Assembly (NCBI GenBank): GCA_003541675.1
Contig: DPMC01000103.1
Location: 2,233-9,291, forward strand
Length of the DNA stretch: 7,059 bases
Source: Acidimicrobiaceae bacterium
GTDB taxonomy: Bacteria; Actinomycetota; Acidimicrobiia; Acidimicrobiales; MedAcidi-G1
Direction of reading: 5' to 3'
A program made the position numbers and the translations under genes. The notes beneath the pieces were generated by a model, which saw nothing but the letters and a program-made list of their open reading frames with translations, searched no databases and was not told the DNA's origin. Shown piece after piece: positions 1 to 5,928 of the stretch (position 1 is its first letter; every line of letters starts with the position of its first letter).

Positions 1-206
1 GCGGCCACCTCGGAACAGAGGCTGGCCCGTGTGTGCTGGACCACGCCGGGCAACGAGGCCACGGGCTGTGGGTCGTCGATGCCCTCGCGGACGAACAGCG
101 GGGCAACGAGGTCATCAACCGACAGACGGGTCTCGGCCACGAGGCGCCGTAGGGCCGCCGTGCGGCGCAGGCGGCGGGGCCGCGAGACGGGGTACTCCAC
201 GTACAT
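1..206 (-). CDS. hemB: Porphobilinogen synthase (delta-aminolevulinic acid dehydratase), N-terminal part
   Basis: This is the first 68 codons of HemB, running off the left edge of the window. The enzyme condenses two 5-aminolevulinate molecules to porphobilinogen in the cytoplasm. The reverse strand from the ATG at 206-204 reads [20 protein letters not shown], then a segment with [20 protein letters not shown] and later SLPGVVQHT. The RPRRLRR..ALR..V.ET.L..DDL..PLFV pattern is typical of HemB N-termini. The active-site lysines and metal ligands lie in the missing part, so metal dependence cannot be judged. The ATG is preferred because no ATG, GTG or TTG lies in frame just upstream and the family N-terminus begins here. 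No strong Shine-Dalgarno is visible. It follows hemD by 55 bases and is probably the last visible gene of the rex-hemACDB unit. Confidence 0.93.
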   Translation of the reverse strand, partial: MYVEYPVSRPRRLRRTAALRRLVAETRLSVDDLVAPLFVREGIDDPQPVASLPGVVQHTRASLCSEVA

Positions 207-261
207 GAGCCTACGGAGAGCGGTGGCTTCGCCGGTCAGTCGGCCCGATCAGCCAACCCGG

Positions 262-1032
262 TCAGTAGACGCGGGTTTTGGCCCACTCTTCGACTGCGGC
301 CACTAGGCCATCGACCGAGTGCGGGTCGGCCTGGACCACCTCGTGCCCGGCGTGACGAGCCGCTGCGGCGCTAATCGGACCGATGCACGCCGCTTCGACC
401 GGCAAGACCGTCCCGGGAAACAGATCGTGGTACCGGCGAACCGTAGATTCGGACGTGAAGGTCACCAGGTCGGCCCGTGCGGCGGCAGCCAGCACTCCGG
501 GGTCGACGTCGGGCGCCACGTTCCGGTAGGCGACCACCACCTCGACCTCCCAGCCGGCGGCTCGCAGACCGTCGGGCAGCACCGCCCGGGCAGTCTCCGC
601 CCGGGCCAACAGAACCCGACCACAACCAGTCGGGTCACCGGGCACTGGGAACTCGGCCAACAGGCCTTCGGCGACCGCGCTCGATGGCACGAGGTCTACG
701 GCATAACCGGCAGCGACCAGCGGTGCGGCGGTCTTCGGTCCGACCGCGGCGATCCGCCCCGGGAAGGTGCGCCCGGCGAACCTTTCGGCCACCCGATGAG
801 CACCATTCGGGGAGGTCACCACGATCCAGTCGTACCGGCCAGCTACCGCTCGATCCACGGCCTCGGTCAAGGCCGCTCCCCCGGCGGTCGGCTCGGCGAT
901 GACGACGACTGGCAACTCGACCACCTCGGCACCTCGTTCCCGCAAAGCGTCGGCCAGTGAGCCGGCCTGATCGGTGGCCCGGGTGACCACCACGTTGCAG
1001 CCGGCCAGTGGGCCGGGCCGGTCGGTGGTCAC
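262..1032 (-). CDS. hemD: Uroporphyrinogen-III synthase
   Basis: HemD closes linear hydroxymethylbilane with inversion of ring D, giving uroporphyrinogen III, the common precursor of heme, siroheme and cobalamin. The 256-residue protein has the two alternating HemD domains. The N-terminal strand reads VVVTRATDQ (residues 14-22), followed by DWIVVTSPNGAHR (68-80) and AAVGPKTA (95-102). The second half has a VAYRN segment (167-171) with the expected conserved Tyr, then FTSESTVRRY (192-201) and ACIGPISAAAARHAG (215-229). Length is normal for a stand-alone HemD. It is not fused to a uroporphyrinogen methyltransferase, unlike the Streptomyces and Mycobacterium proteins. The start is GTG at 1032-1030, which overlaps the hemC stop in a GTGA arrangement, so translation is probably coupled to hemC. 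HemD sequences diverge widely, but the motifs and the neighbours agree. Confidence 0.95.
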   Translation of the reverse strand: MTTDRPGPLAGCNVVVTRATDQAGSLADALRERGAEVVELPVVVIAEPTAGGAALTEAVDRAVAGRYDWIVVTSPNGAHRVAERFAGRTFPGRIAAVGPKTAAPLVAAGYAVDLVPSSAVAEGLLAEFPVPGDPTGCGRVLLARAETARAVLPDGLRAAGWEVEVVVAYRNVAPDVDPGVLAAAARADLVTFTSESTVRRYHDLFPGTVLPVEAACIGPISAAAARHAGHEVVQADPHSVDGLVAAVEEWAKTRVY

Positions 1033-1955
1033 CGGCCGAGCAGGGAGGATCCGCCCCGCTCGTCGAGGAGGGAACGAGCGATGGCCCGCCCCATCCCCGG
1101 TCCGTCGGATCCGGTTCGCTCATCAATAAGCAGGACGGTGCCATCCGTGGACGACACCGACCCGGTCAGGCGGAGATCACCATCAGGCCCGCCTCCCAGC
1201 ACGGACCCGTCCATCAAGACGGCGTGAGCGGCCACCGGCAGGTCACATCCGGCACCTAGTTCGGCGAGAAACGCCCGCTCGGCCGCCACCGTCCGGTGGG
1301 CTGCCGGATCGTCCACAGCGGCGAGCAGTTCGAGGAATGAACCGTCATCGCTTCGGCACTCCACGGCCAGTGCCCCCTGACCTACCTGGGGAAGCAGTAC
1401 CGACTGGTCCAATGGATCGACCACCGCCGGGGTCAGGCCCAGTCGATCGAGCGCGGCAACCGCCACCACGATCGCTGCGAAACCGTCAGGACCGTCCAGT
1501 TTCGCCAACCGGGTACCGATGTTTCCCCTCAAGCTGGCGAACTCCAGGTCAGGACGCCAATGGGCCAACTGGGCTCGGCGACGGATCGATCCGGTGGCCA
1601 CCACGGCCCCCGCCGCCAGGTCGTCAAACCGGCAACCGACGAGGGCGTCGCGTGGATCAGCCCGTTCAGGTACGGCGGCCAACACGAGGGCGTCGGGAGT
1701 CAGGGCCGGCAGGTCCTTCGCCGAGTGGACGGCCACGTCGGCCCGGCCTTCAAGCACCGCGGCCTGAACCTCCTTGACGAACACGCCCTGGCCGCCCATC
1801 TCCTCCAGCGGAGTGGTCCGATCCAGATCCCCGGTGGTCTCGACGACCACGATCTCGACGGTAGTGCCCGGTCGAGTCGCCACGATCAGGGCAGACAGGC
1901 GATCGGCCTGCCAGCGCGCCAGTGCGCTGCCCCGGGTCGCCGCACGGACGTGCAT
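1029..1955 (-). CDS. hemC: Hydroxymethylbilane synthase (porphobilinogen deaminase)
   Basis: HemC polymerises four porphobilinogen units into hydroxymethylbilane on a covalent dipyrromethane cofactor. At 308 residues it has the usual length. Visible hallmarks are ATRGSALARWQA near the N-terminus (residues 6-17), HSAKDLP (77-83) with the catalytic Asp81 (equivalent to Asp84 in E. coli), GSIRRRAQL (122-130) and LRGNIGTRLAKLD (142-154) with the substrate-binding arginines. QVGQGALAVEC follows at 190-200, and ELGAGCDLPVAAHA (232-245) carries Cys237, the expected cofactor attachment site. The ATG at 1955-1953 lies 8 bases after the hemA stop. Only a weak GC-rich Shine-Dalgarno lies ahead of it, so it probably depends on reinitiation after hemA. 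Its stop overlaps the hemD start. No catalytic residue appears to be missing. Confidence 0.98.
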   Translation of the reverse strand: MHVRAATRGSALARWQADRLSALIVATRPGTTVEIVVVETTGDLDRTTPLEEMGGQGVFVKEVQAAVLEGRADVAVHSAKDLPALTPDALVLAAVPERADPRDALVGCRFDDLAAGAVVATGSIRRRAQLAHWRPDLEFASLRGNIGTRLAKLDGPDGFAAIVVAVAALDRLGLTPAVVDPLDQSVLLPQVGQGALAVECRSDDGSFLELLAAVDDPAAHRTVAAERAFLAELGAGCDLPVAAHAVLMDGSVLGGGPDGDLRLTGSVSSTDGTVLLIDERTGSDGPGMGRAIARSLLDERGGSSLLGR

Positions 1956-1963
1956 ACCGGCCG

Positions 1964-3223
1964 CTACAGGTCGAAGAGGTCGCGCAGGGCCTCGGCTAGG
2001 CGCTCGCCCCGGGCGGTGCCCGCGGCGTCCTTCATCCGAATGGTCGGCTCATGCAGGATCTTGCCGACTATGCCGGCCGCCAGTGCCTCGACGGCCTCAC
2101 GTTGGCGTTCGTCCAGGTCGCCCAGACGAGCGGCCAGACGCTCCAACTCACCCTTCTGGACGTCCTCGCCGCGACCACGCAGGCTGGTCACCAGCGGGGC
2201 GACCGAGCGGGCAGTCGACTCGTCGACGTAACGATCCAGTTCGGCATCCACGATGGCCTGAACCGCTGTGACCTCCCTCTGGCGTTCCCGGATTCCCGCA
2301 TCGGCGAAGGCCCGCAAGTCGTCCATGTCCAACAGGGTCAGTCCGTCGATCTCCCCGGCGGCCGGATCGACGTCACGGGGCACCGCGATATCGACGACCA
2401 GCAGCTCACGGCCCTCGCGTTCACCAACCACCGAGGCCAGATCACCATGTTCGAGGATCACCGACGACGCACCGGTGGACGTCAACAGCACGTCGACCTC
2501 GGGCAGAAGGCGGGGCAGGTCGTCGAGACGGACCGCGGTCCCACCGAGACGCTTGGCGACGTCGACGGCCCGCTCCCAAGTGCGGTTCGCCACCAGGATG
2601 GAGGCGACGCCGCCACCGTGCAGGGCACGGGCCAGGCCCTCGCCCATCTCACCAGCGCCGACCACCATGACCTGGCGGCCCTCCAAAGTGCCTAGGCGAT
2701 CGGTGGCCATGGCAACCGCGGCCTGTGAGACCGAGGTGATGTTTCTGGAGATAGCCGTCTCGGTTCGCACCCGCTTGCCAACTTCGAGTGCATGACGGAA
2801 CAGCGGGTTGAGCACCGGGCCGACGGCGCCCTCGGCGGCCGCCGTCTCCCACGATGTACGGACCTGCCCGAGGATCTCGTGCTCTCCCAGGACCGCTGAA
2901 TCAAGACCGGACGCCACCGAGAAGAGGTGACGGGCCGCGTCACCGTCGAACAGCCCGACGAGGTGGTCGGAGAATTCCTCGGGGGCCACGTGTGAGGTCT
3001 CGGCGAAGAAGTTACGGATGTCCTGATACGCGCCGTGGAATTTCTCCGCGAAGGCGTACACCTCGATGCGGTTACAGGTCGAGAGCACCACGGCTTCAGT
3101 GATGTTCTCACGCGACGTGAGATCCGCCAACGCCTTGGGTAGACGGGAAGCGGGCACCGTCATCCGCTCGAGCAGGTCGAGAGGAACGGTCCTGTGGTTC
3201 AAGCCGACGGCGACAACCGACAA
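1964..3223 (-). CDS. hemA: Glutamyl-tRNA reductase
   Basis: HemA catalyses the first committed step of C5-type heme synthesis, the NADPH-dependent reduction of glutamyl-tRNA(Glu) to glutamate-1-semialdehyde. The 419-residue protein is full length. It opens with VVAVGLNHRTVPLDLLER (residues 3-20). STCNRIEVYA (48-57) places the catalytic thiol at Cys50, the canonical position. GEHEILGQVR (113-122) and the ISRNITSVSQAAV segment (158-170) follow. The NADPH-binding loop is VVGAGEMGEGLARAL (187-201), and a charged helical C-terminal dimerisation region runs from about residue 310 to the end. The start is TTG at 3223-3221. It is fixed by an in-frame TAG at 3232-3230 and by AGGAG at 3237-3233, 9 bases upstream; the next in-frame Met (residue 21) would remove the conserved GLNHRT motif. 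The rare TTG start may moderate expression of this rate-setting enzyme (inference). Confidence 0.98.
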   Translation of the reverse strand: MSVVAVGLNHRTVPLDLLERMTVPASRLPKALADLTSRENITEAVVLSTCNRIEVYAFAEKFHGAYQDIRNFFAETSHVAPEEFSDHLVGLFDGDAARHLFSVASGLDSAVLGEHEILGQVRTSWETAAAEGAVGPVLNPLFRHALEVGKRVRTETAISRNITSVSQAAVAMATDRLGTLEGRQVMVVGAGEMGEGLARALHGGGVASILVANRTWERAVDVAKRLGGTAVRLDDLPRLLPEVDVLLTSTGASSVILEHGDLASVVGEREGRELLVVDIAVPRDVDPAAGEIDGLTLLDMDDLRAFADAGIRERQREVTAVQAIVDAELDRYVDESTARSVAPLVTSLRGRGEDVQKGELERLAARLGDLDERQREAVEALAAGIVGKILHEPTIRMKDAAGTARGERLAEALRDLFDL

Positions 3224-3232
3224 GGCTCGCTA

Positions 3233-3237
3233 CTCCT
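3233..3237 (-). promoter_or_regulatory. Shine-Dalgarno AGGAG of hemA
   Basis: AGGAG on the minus strand lies 9 bases before the TTG of hemA and is the best ribosome-binding motif in the heme block. It supports the unusual TTG start, and it suggests that hemA is translated independently of rex, whose stop lies 164 bases upstream. Confidence 0.75.
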
Positions 3238-3344
3238 GATTCTCCGGAACCACCGGAAGCCCGGGGTGCCAGTTTCGAGGTGAATGGATTGACTGGACTG
3301 AGACGACGTCCGGCGCCGTCAGGGACACCAGCATTCCCGATGGA

Positions 3345-3363
3345 GGGGTTGCCTTCCAACCCC
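3345..3363 (-). other. Hairpin in the rex-hemA spacer
   Basis: The 164-base gap between the rex stop and the hemA start (3224-3387) contains no recognisable gene. In it, GGGGTTG (3345-3351) and CAACCCC (3357-3363) form a perfect 7-bp stem with a 5-base loop. CCCG (3336-3339) and CGGG (3364-3367) can extend it across a one-sided bulge. In the minus-strand transcript the stem begins about 24 bases after the rex stop. No T-run follows, so it is not a standard intrinsic terminator. It could be an RNA-processing or stability element, a partial attenuator that lowers hem transcription relative to rex, or chance in GC-rich DNA. Confidence 0.45.
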
Positions 3364-3387
3364 CGGGCCGCACCACTCCAATACCGA

Positions 3388-4083
3388 TCACCCGACAGCC
3401 CCGGCGTTGGCTCCGCTGGCCATCCGACGATGCTGGTGGTAGCCGAGGATCTGCAGTTCGGTAGCCAGGTCGACCTGCCGGAGGTCGACGTCTTCGGGCA
3501 CGTGGACGACTGCTGGAGCGAAGTTGAGGATCGAGGGGACACCGGCGGCCACTAGATGGTCAGCTGCTTCCTGGGCGGAAGTTGACGGTGTGGCAATGAT
3601 GCCCACCGTGCATCCTGATTCGGCGACGACGTCCGCCAGTTCCTCGACCGGGCGCACCACACGACCGCCGATGTACCTGCCCACCACGGCTGGGTCGGCA
3701 TCGACGAGGCCGGCCACCGGGAACCCACCAGCCACGAACCCGTCGTACTGGCTGAGAGCCCGACCCAGGTTGCCGATCCCGACGATGACCACCGGACTGG
3801 GCTCGCCGCCCCCCAGTGCCAGGCTGATCTCACCGATGAGGTGATCGACCTGGTAGCCGACGCCCCGGGTGCCGTGGGCGTGAAGGTAGGAGAGGTCCTT
3901 CCGGACGTTGGCGGCGTTGACTCCAGCCAGATCAGCCAACTCGACTGAGGACACGGTGGCCATGCCGGAATCAGCCAACTCGACCAGGCCGCGCAAGTAG
4001 ACGGGTAGACGGGCAACCGTGGCCTCGGGAATGACCTCGCGCCGATCTGACCCGCCGTTCATCGACCCGTCGTTTCTGGACAC
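3388..4083 (-). CDS. rex: Redox-sensing transcriptional repressor Rex
   Basis: Rex is a dimeric repressor that senses the NADH/NAD+ ratio; NADH binding releases it from DNA. The 231-residue protein has an N-terminal winged helix (about residues 18-80) including IPEATVARLPVYLRGL and the recognition region NVRKDLSYLHAHGTRGVGY (59-77). A Rossmann domain follows with VVIVGIGNLGRAL (98-110), the acidic LVDAD turn (126-130) and ILNFAPAVV (185-193). The C-terminal VDLATELQILGYH (204-216) is the helix swapped between subunits in Rex dimers. The start is uncertain. GTG at 4083 lies directly downstream of a possible -10 and could be leaderless; ATG at 4062 would give 224 residues and keep the whole domain. 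It is first in the rex-hemACDB order, and an operator-like palindrome sits just upstream, pointing to autoregulation as in Streptomyces. Confidence 0.96.
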   Translation of the reverse strand: MSRNDGSMNGGSDRREVIPEATVARLPVYLRGLVELADSGMATVSSVELADLAGVNAANVRKDLSYLHAHGTRGVGYQVDHLIGEISLALGGGEPSPVVIVGIGNLGRALSQYDGFVAGGFPVAGLVDADPAVVGRYIGGRVVRPVEELADVVAESGCTVGIIATPSTSAQEAADHLVAAGVPSILNFAPAVVHVPEDVDLRQVDLATELQILGYHQHRRMASGANAGAVG

Positions 4084-4089
4084 GGGCCA

Positions 4090-4095
4090 AAACTA
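4090..4095 (-). promoter_or_regulatory. Candidate -10 element of the rex promoter
   Basis: TAGTTT on the minus strand fits the actinobacterial TANNNT -10 pattern and stands out as AT-rich in GC-rich surroundings. A transcript would begin about 7 bases downstream, at or next to the G of the GTG at 4083. No good -35 hexamer is visible at 16-18 bases; that region is occupied by the Rex operator-like palindrome, which suits repression by blocking polymerase. Confidence 0.45.
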
Positions 4096-4100
4096 CGCGC

Positions 4101-4118
4101 TTGTGCACCGATTCACAT
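4101..4118. promoter_or_regulatory. Rex operator (ROP-like palindrome)
   Basis: TTGTGCACCGATTCACAT contains TGTG (4102-4105) and CACA (4114-4117) separated by exactly 8 bases, with TT before CACA. This fits the established Rex consensus TGTGAACNNNTTCACA with two mismatches in the left half. It lies 17 bases upstream of the rex GTG, overlaps the expected -35 region, and is 63 bases before the ATG of the divergent membrane protein gene. Site, spacing and adjacency to rex support direct autoregulation, with release when NADH rises. It may also affect the divergent gene. Confidence 0.85.
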
Positions 4119-4181
4119 GACACCGGCATCTTGCGGGAACCGGGCCGGGACGACGGACCAATACCGTTGACCACTGTGAAC

Positions 4182-4910
4182 ATGCAGTCTCCGGTCGCCG
4201 CGGCGTCCATGCTCGTCTCGTTGGCCTTCGCCGTCACGGTCCTCGAGCGCTGGATCGACCGACGCCGGCCTCAAGACCTTGCCTGGGCAACCTCCCTCGG
4301 ACTGTTCGCCGCTGGTGCCGCCGCCCTCTGGTGGGGCGCGTCGATCGGCTGGTCGGAAGGTTCGTTCCGTGCGTTCTACGCCTTCGGAGCCGTCCTGAAC
4401 GTACCGATCCTGGCCCTGGGGACCGTGTACCTGCTGGCGTCCCGGCGAACCGCCAACCGGATCGCCCTGGCGACCGTGCTGGCCTGTGCGTTCGCCGCCG
4501 GGATCGTGATGGCCGCACCCCTCACCGGCTCACCCCACGGTGTCGCGGAAATGTTCGCAACTGACGAACTCCCGCAGGGATCGGAGGTGTTCGGTGCCGG
4601 GCCCCGGGTAGCCGCCGCCCTGGCCTCATCGGTGGGAGCGTTGGTCGTGATCGTCGGGTCCCTCTGGTCAATGATGCGTCTCGGCCGGATCGGGGGGCCG
4701 GCGGCCCGGCGGGGAGCGACCGGCAACGGCCTGATCGTGGCCGGGGCCCTCGTGCTTAGCTGGGGTGGCCTGCTCAACTCGGTCCTCGATGAGATGACCG
4801 GCTTTGCTGTATCACTGCTCGTGGGCATCTCGCTGATCTTCGCCGGGGCGCTCACCGCCACAGAATCAAGGTCCGCCGTCGGCTCAAGGCCTGTGACCCC
4901 GCCCACCTGA
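4182..4910 (+). CDS. Seven-transmembrane protein of unknown function
   Basis: I do not recognise a named family. From the ATG at 4182 the protein has 242 residues with seven hydrophobic segments at about 5-22, 33-54, 61-85, 94-113, 141-164, 181-200 and 205-224. Arginine clusters at 27-29, 88-89 and 166-177 all fall on one side, predicting N-terminus out and C-terminus in. A longer outer loop (about 114-140) is acidic. There is no lysine in the whole protein. Paired Trp (50-51) and an ERWIDRRRP segment after TM1 may be conserved features. In-frame GTG (4176) and TTG (4167) are alternative starts, and no good Shine-Dalgarno is seen before any of them. The reading frame extends back to a TTG at 4101, but that lies inside the Rex operator. 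It diverges from rex and shares its control region, so a redox or respiratory role is conceivable but unproven. Confidence 0.8.
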   Translation: MQSPVAAASMLVSLAFAVTVLERWIDRRRPQDLAWATSLGLFAAGAAALWWGASIGWSEGSFRAFYAFGAVLNVPILALGTVYLLASRRTANRIALATVLACAFAAGIVMAAPLTGSPHGVAEMFATDELPQGSEVFGAGPRVAAALASSVGALVVIVGSLWSMMRLGRIGGPAARRGATGNGLIVAGALVLSWGGLLNSVLDEMTGFAVSLLVGISLIFAGALTATESRSAVGSRPVTPPT

Positions 4911-4929
4911 TCGGCACGCCGGTCCCGGG

Positions 4930-5019
4930 TCAGTCGACCAGCAGGACGAACTGGACGACGGCGGCCCCGAGGATGACCAACAAAAGCAGTGCGGTGACGA
5001 TCGTGGTTCCCAGACGCAT
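4930..5019 (-). CDS. 29-residue single-pass membrane micro-protein
   Basis: A 30-codon frame encodes a protein starting MRLGTTIVTALLLLVILGAA and ending QFVLLVD. Residues 5-28 form one uninterrupted hydrophobic helix, preceded by a single Arg and followed only by a terminal Asp, predicting N-in/C-out insertion. Three signs show it is translated. Its ATG shares one base with the TGA of the upstream gene (TGATG). A strong GAGGTGA lies 6 bases before the ATG. The frame ends cleanly 19 bases from the convergent gene's stop. The hydrophobic pattern is non-random, but function is unknown. It may be a small membrane partner, a regulator, or a protein stabilising a neighbouring transporter. It is probably missed by annotation pipelines with a longer minimum length. 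Confidence 0.72.
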   Translation of the reverse strand: MRLGTTIVTALLLLVILGAAVVQFVLLVD

Positions 5020-5915
5020 CAGGACTCACCTCGCGGTGTGGATTCGGGTCGCACACCGAGACTGACCGCGGTGGTCGCACCGCTGGCCGGCCCATCCGCC
5101 ACCTCGACCACCACCGGGTCGGACGGTCCTAGCCCGAGGTCGGCAGCGGCCGACATGCGGCACATCACCAGCGACACCAAGCCGGTCGAGTCGACCAGCA
5201 GTCCGAGACCCCCCGGAGCCACCTCATCAAATGCGCTGACCCGCCGGGCGGGCAGCACCCGGTCAGCGATCCGGACCCGAAATCGGTCGACCGACGGGTC
5301 ACCAGCCAGTTCGTCGAGATCCTCGGGGCCGGCGTTGAGCTGGACATTGCCGAACCGGTCGATCCACCACACCTCGGCGTGCAGGCCATCGGACTCGACC
5401 GCGGCGGCCGAGACCACGGCGGGGAGTAGGCCGTTTGGATCAATCGATTCACCCAACTCGTCGAGATCGACCCCGCAGGCCAGATGGGCGGCCACAGGTG
5501 CGAACACGTCTCGACCATCGAACGTCGTGCCCTGGGACGGAAGGTGCCAGGCGGGATCGGTCAGCGAGACCGCCCGGTCGGCTCCACCCACCATGGCGAC
5601 CGCGGGAGCCAGTAGTCCGTTGTCGGGGCCGACGAGGACCGACTGTCCACCACCCACCTCGACGGCTATGCCTCGGCGGGTCGTACCCACACCGGGATCG
5701 ACCACGGCCAGGACCACGCCGGGGCACAAGTACTGCGCACTGCGAGCCAGAGCTAGGCCACCGGCCCGCACGTCGTGGGGGGCGATTCCGTGGGTGACGT
5801 CCACGATCCGCACGTGGGGAGCCACCGAGGCCACCACCGAATGGACTACGCCGACGAACTCGTCGTCGGTGCCGTAGTCCGAGAGGAAGGAGACGGTGTC
5901 GAGTCGCTGGCCCAT
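5019..5915 (-). CDS. SAM hydroxide adenosyltransferase family protein (DUF62, SAM hydrolase-like)
   Basis: Members of this family (PF01887) hydrolyse S-adenosylmethionine to adenosine and methionine and are related to SAM-dependent fluorinase and chlorinase. From the ATG at 5915 it has 298 residues. FLSDYG (10-15) carries the substrate-contacting Asp13. VVDPGVGTTRRGI (71-83) carries Asp73 and Arg80, two members of the Asp-Arg-His triad reported for DUF62. VGPDNGLL follows at about 95-102, then IDRFGNVQLN (185-194) opening the C-terminal beta domain. The segment usually written TFHGRD, which supplies the catalytic His, reads TFDGRD here (131-136), with Asp133. Halogenases carry Tyr at that site and lack the Asp/Arg pair, so this is not a typical halogenase either. 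A GTG at 5936 would add 7 residues and overlap proC by 8 bases; the ATG has GGGG close upstream. It lies in line with proC and the 29-residue gene. Confidence 0.92.
   Translation of the reverse strand: MGQRLDTVSFLSDYGTDDEFVGVVHSVVASVAPHVRIVDVTHGIAPHDVRAGGLALARSAQYLCPGVVLAVVDPGVGTTRRGIAVEVGGGQSVLVGPDNGLLAPAVAMVGGADRAVSLTDPAWHLPSQGTTFDGRDVFAPVAAHLACGVDLDELGESIDPNGLLPAVVSAAAVESDGLHAEVWWIDRFGNVQLNAGPEDLDELAGDPSVDRFRVRIADRVLPARRVSAFDEVAPGGLGLLVDSTGLVSLVMCRMSAAADLGLGPSDPVVVEVADGPASGATTAVSLGVRPESTPRGES
5026..5032 (-). promoter_or_regulatory. Shine-Dalgarno GAGGTGA of the 29-residue protein
   Basis: GAGGTGA on the minus strand sits 6 bases before the ATG at 5019, inside the last codons of the upstream DUF62 gene. 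It is among the best ribosome-binding motifs in the window and is the main evidence, with the TGATG junction, that the micro-protein is made. Confidence 0.7.
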
Positions 5916-5928
5916 GGTCCCCGCCCGG

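Noticed and set aside
319..960. Long open frames opposite real genes (for example 319-960 plus, 5038-5877 plus, 4376-5095 minus)
   Set aside because: They are Arg/Pro/Ser-rich, lack family motifs, and lie antisense to well-identified genes; expected in high-GC DNA.
3224..3387. Riboswitch upstream of hemA
   Set aside because: No recognisable conserved core of a known class, and the single hairpin is too simple.
4101..4181. Extending the 7-TM gene to the TTG at 4101
   Set aside because: This start lies inside the Rex operator, has no Shine-Dalgarno, and adds a hydrophilic stretch before TM1; ATG 4182 or GTG 4176 fits better.
4175..4181. TGTGAAC as a second Rex site
   Set aside because: Only one half-site; no CACA at the required spacing.
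4182..4910. Microbial rhodopsin, suggested by seven helices with N-out/C-in topology
   Set aside because: There is no lysine anywhere, so retinal could not be bound in the last helix, and no rhodopsin motifs are present.
4894..4932. Inverted repeat TGACCC/GGGTCA as a bidirectional terminator between the convergent genes
   Set aside because: Only 6 bp with a 27-base loop and no T-run; likely chance in GC-rich sequence.
5019..5915. SAM-dependent fluorinase or chlorinase
   Set aside because: The DUF62-type Asp73 and Arg80 are present, and the halide-site TFY motif of the halogenases is absent (TFDGRD here).
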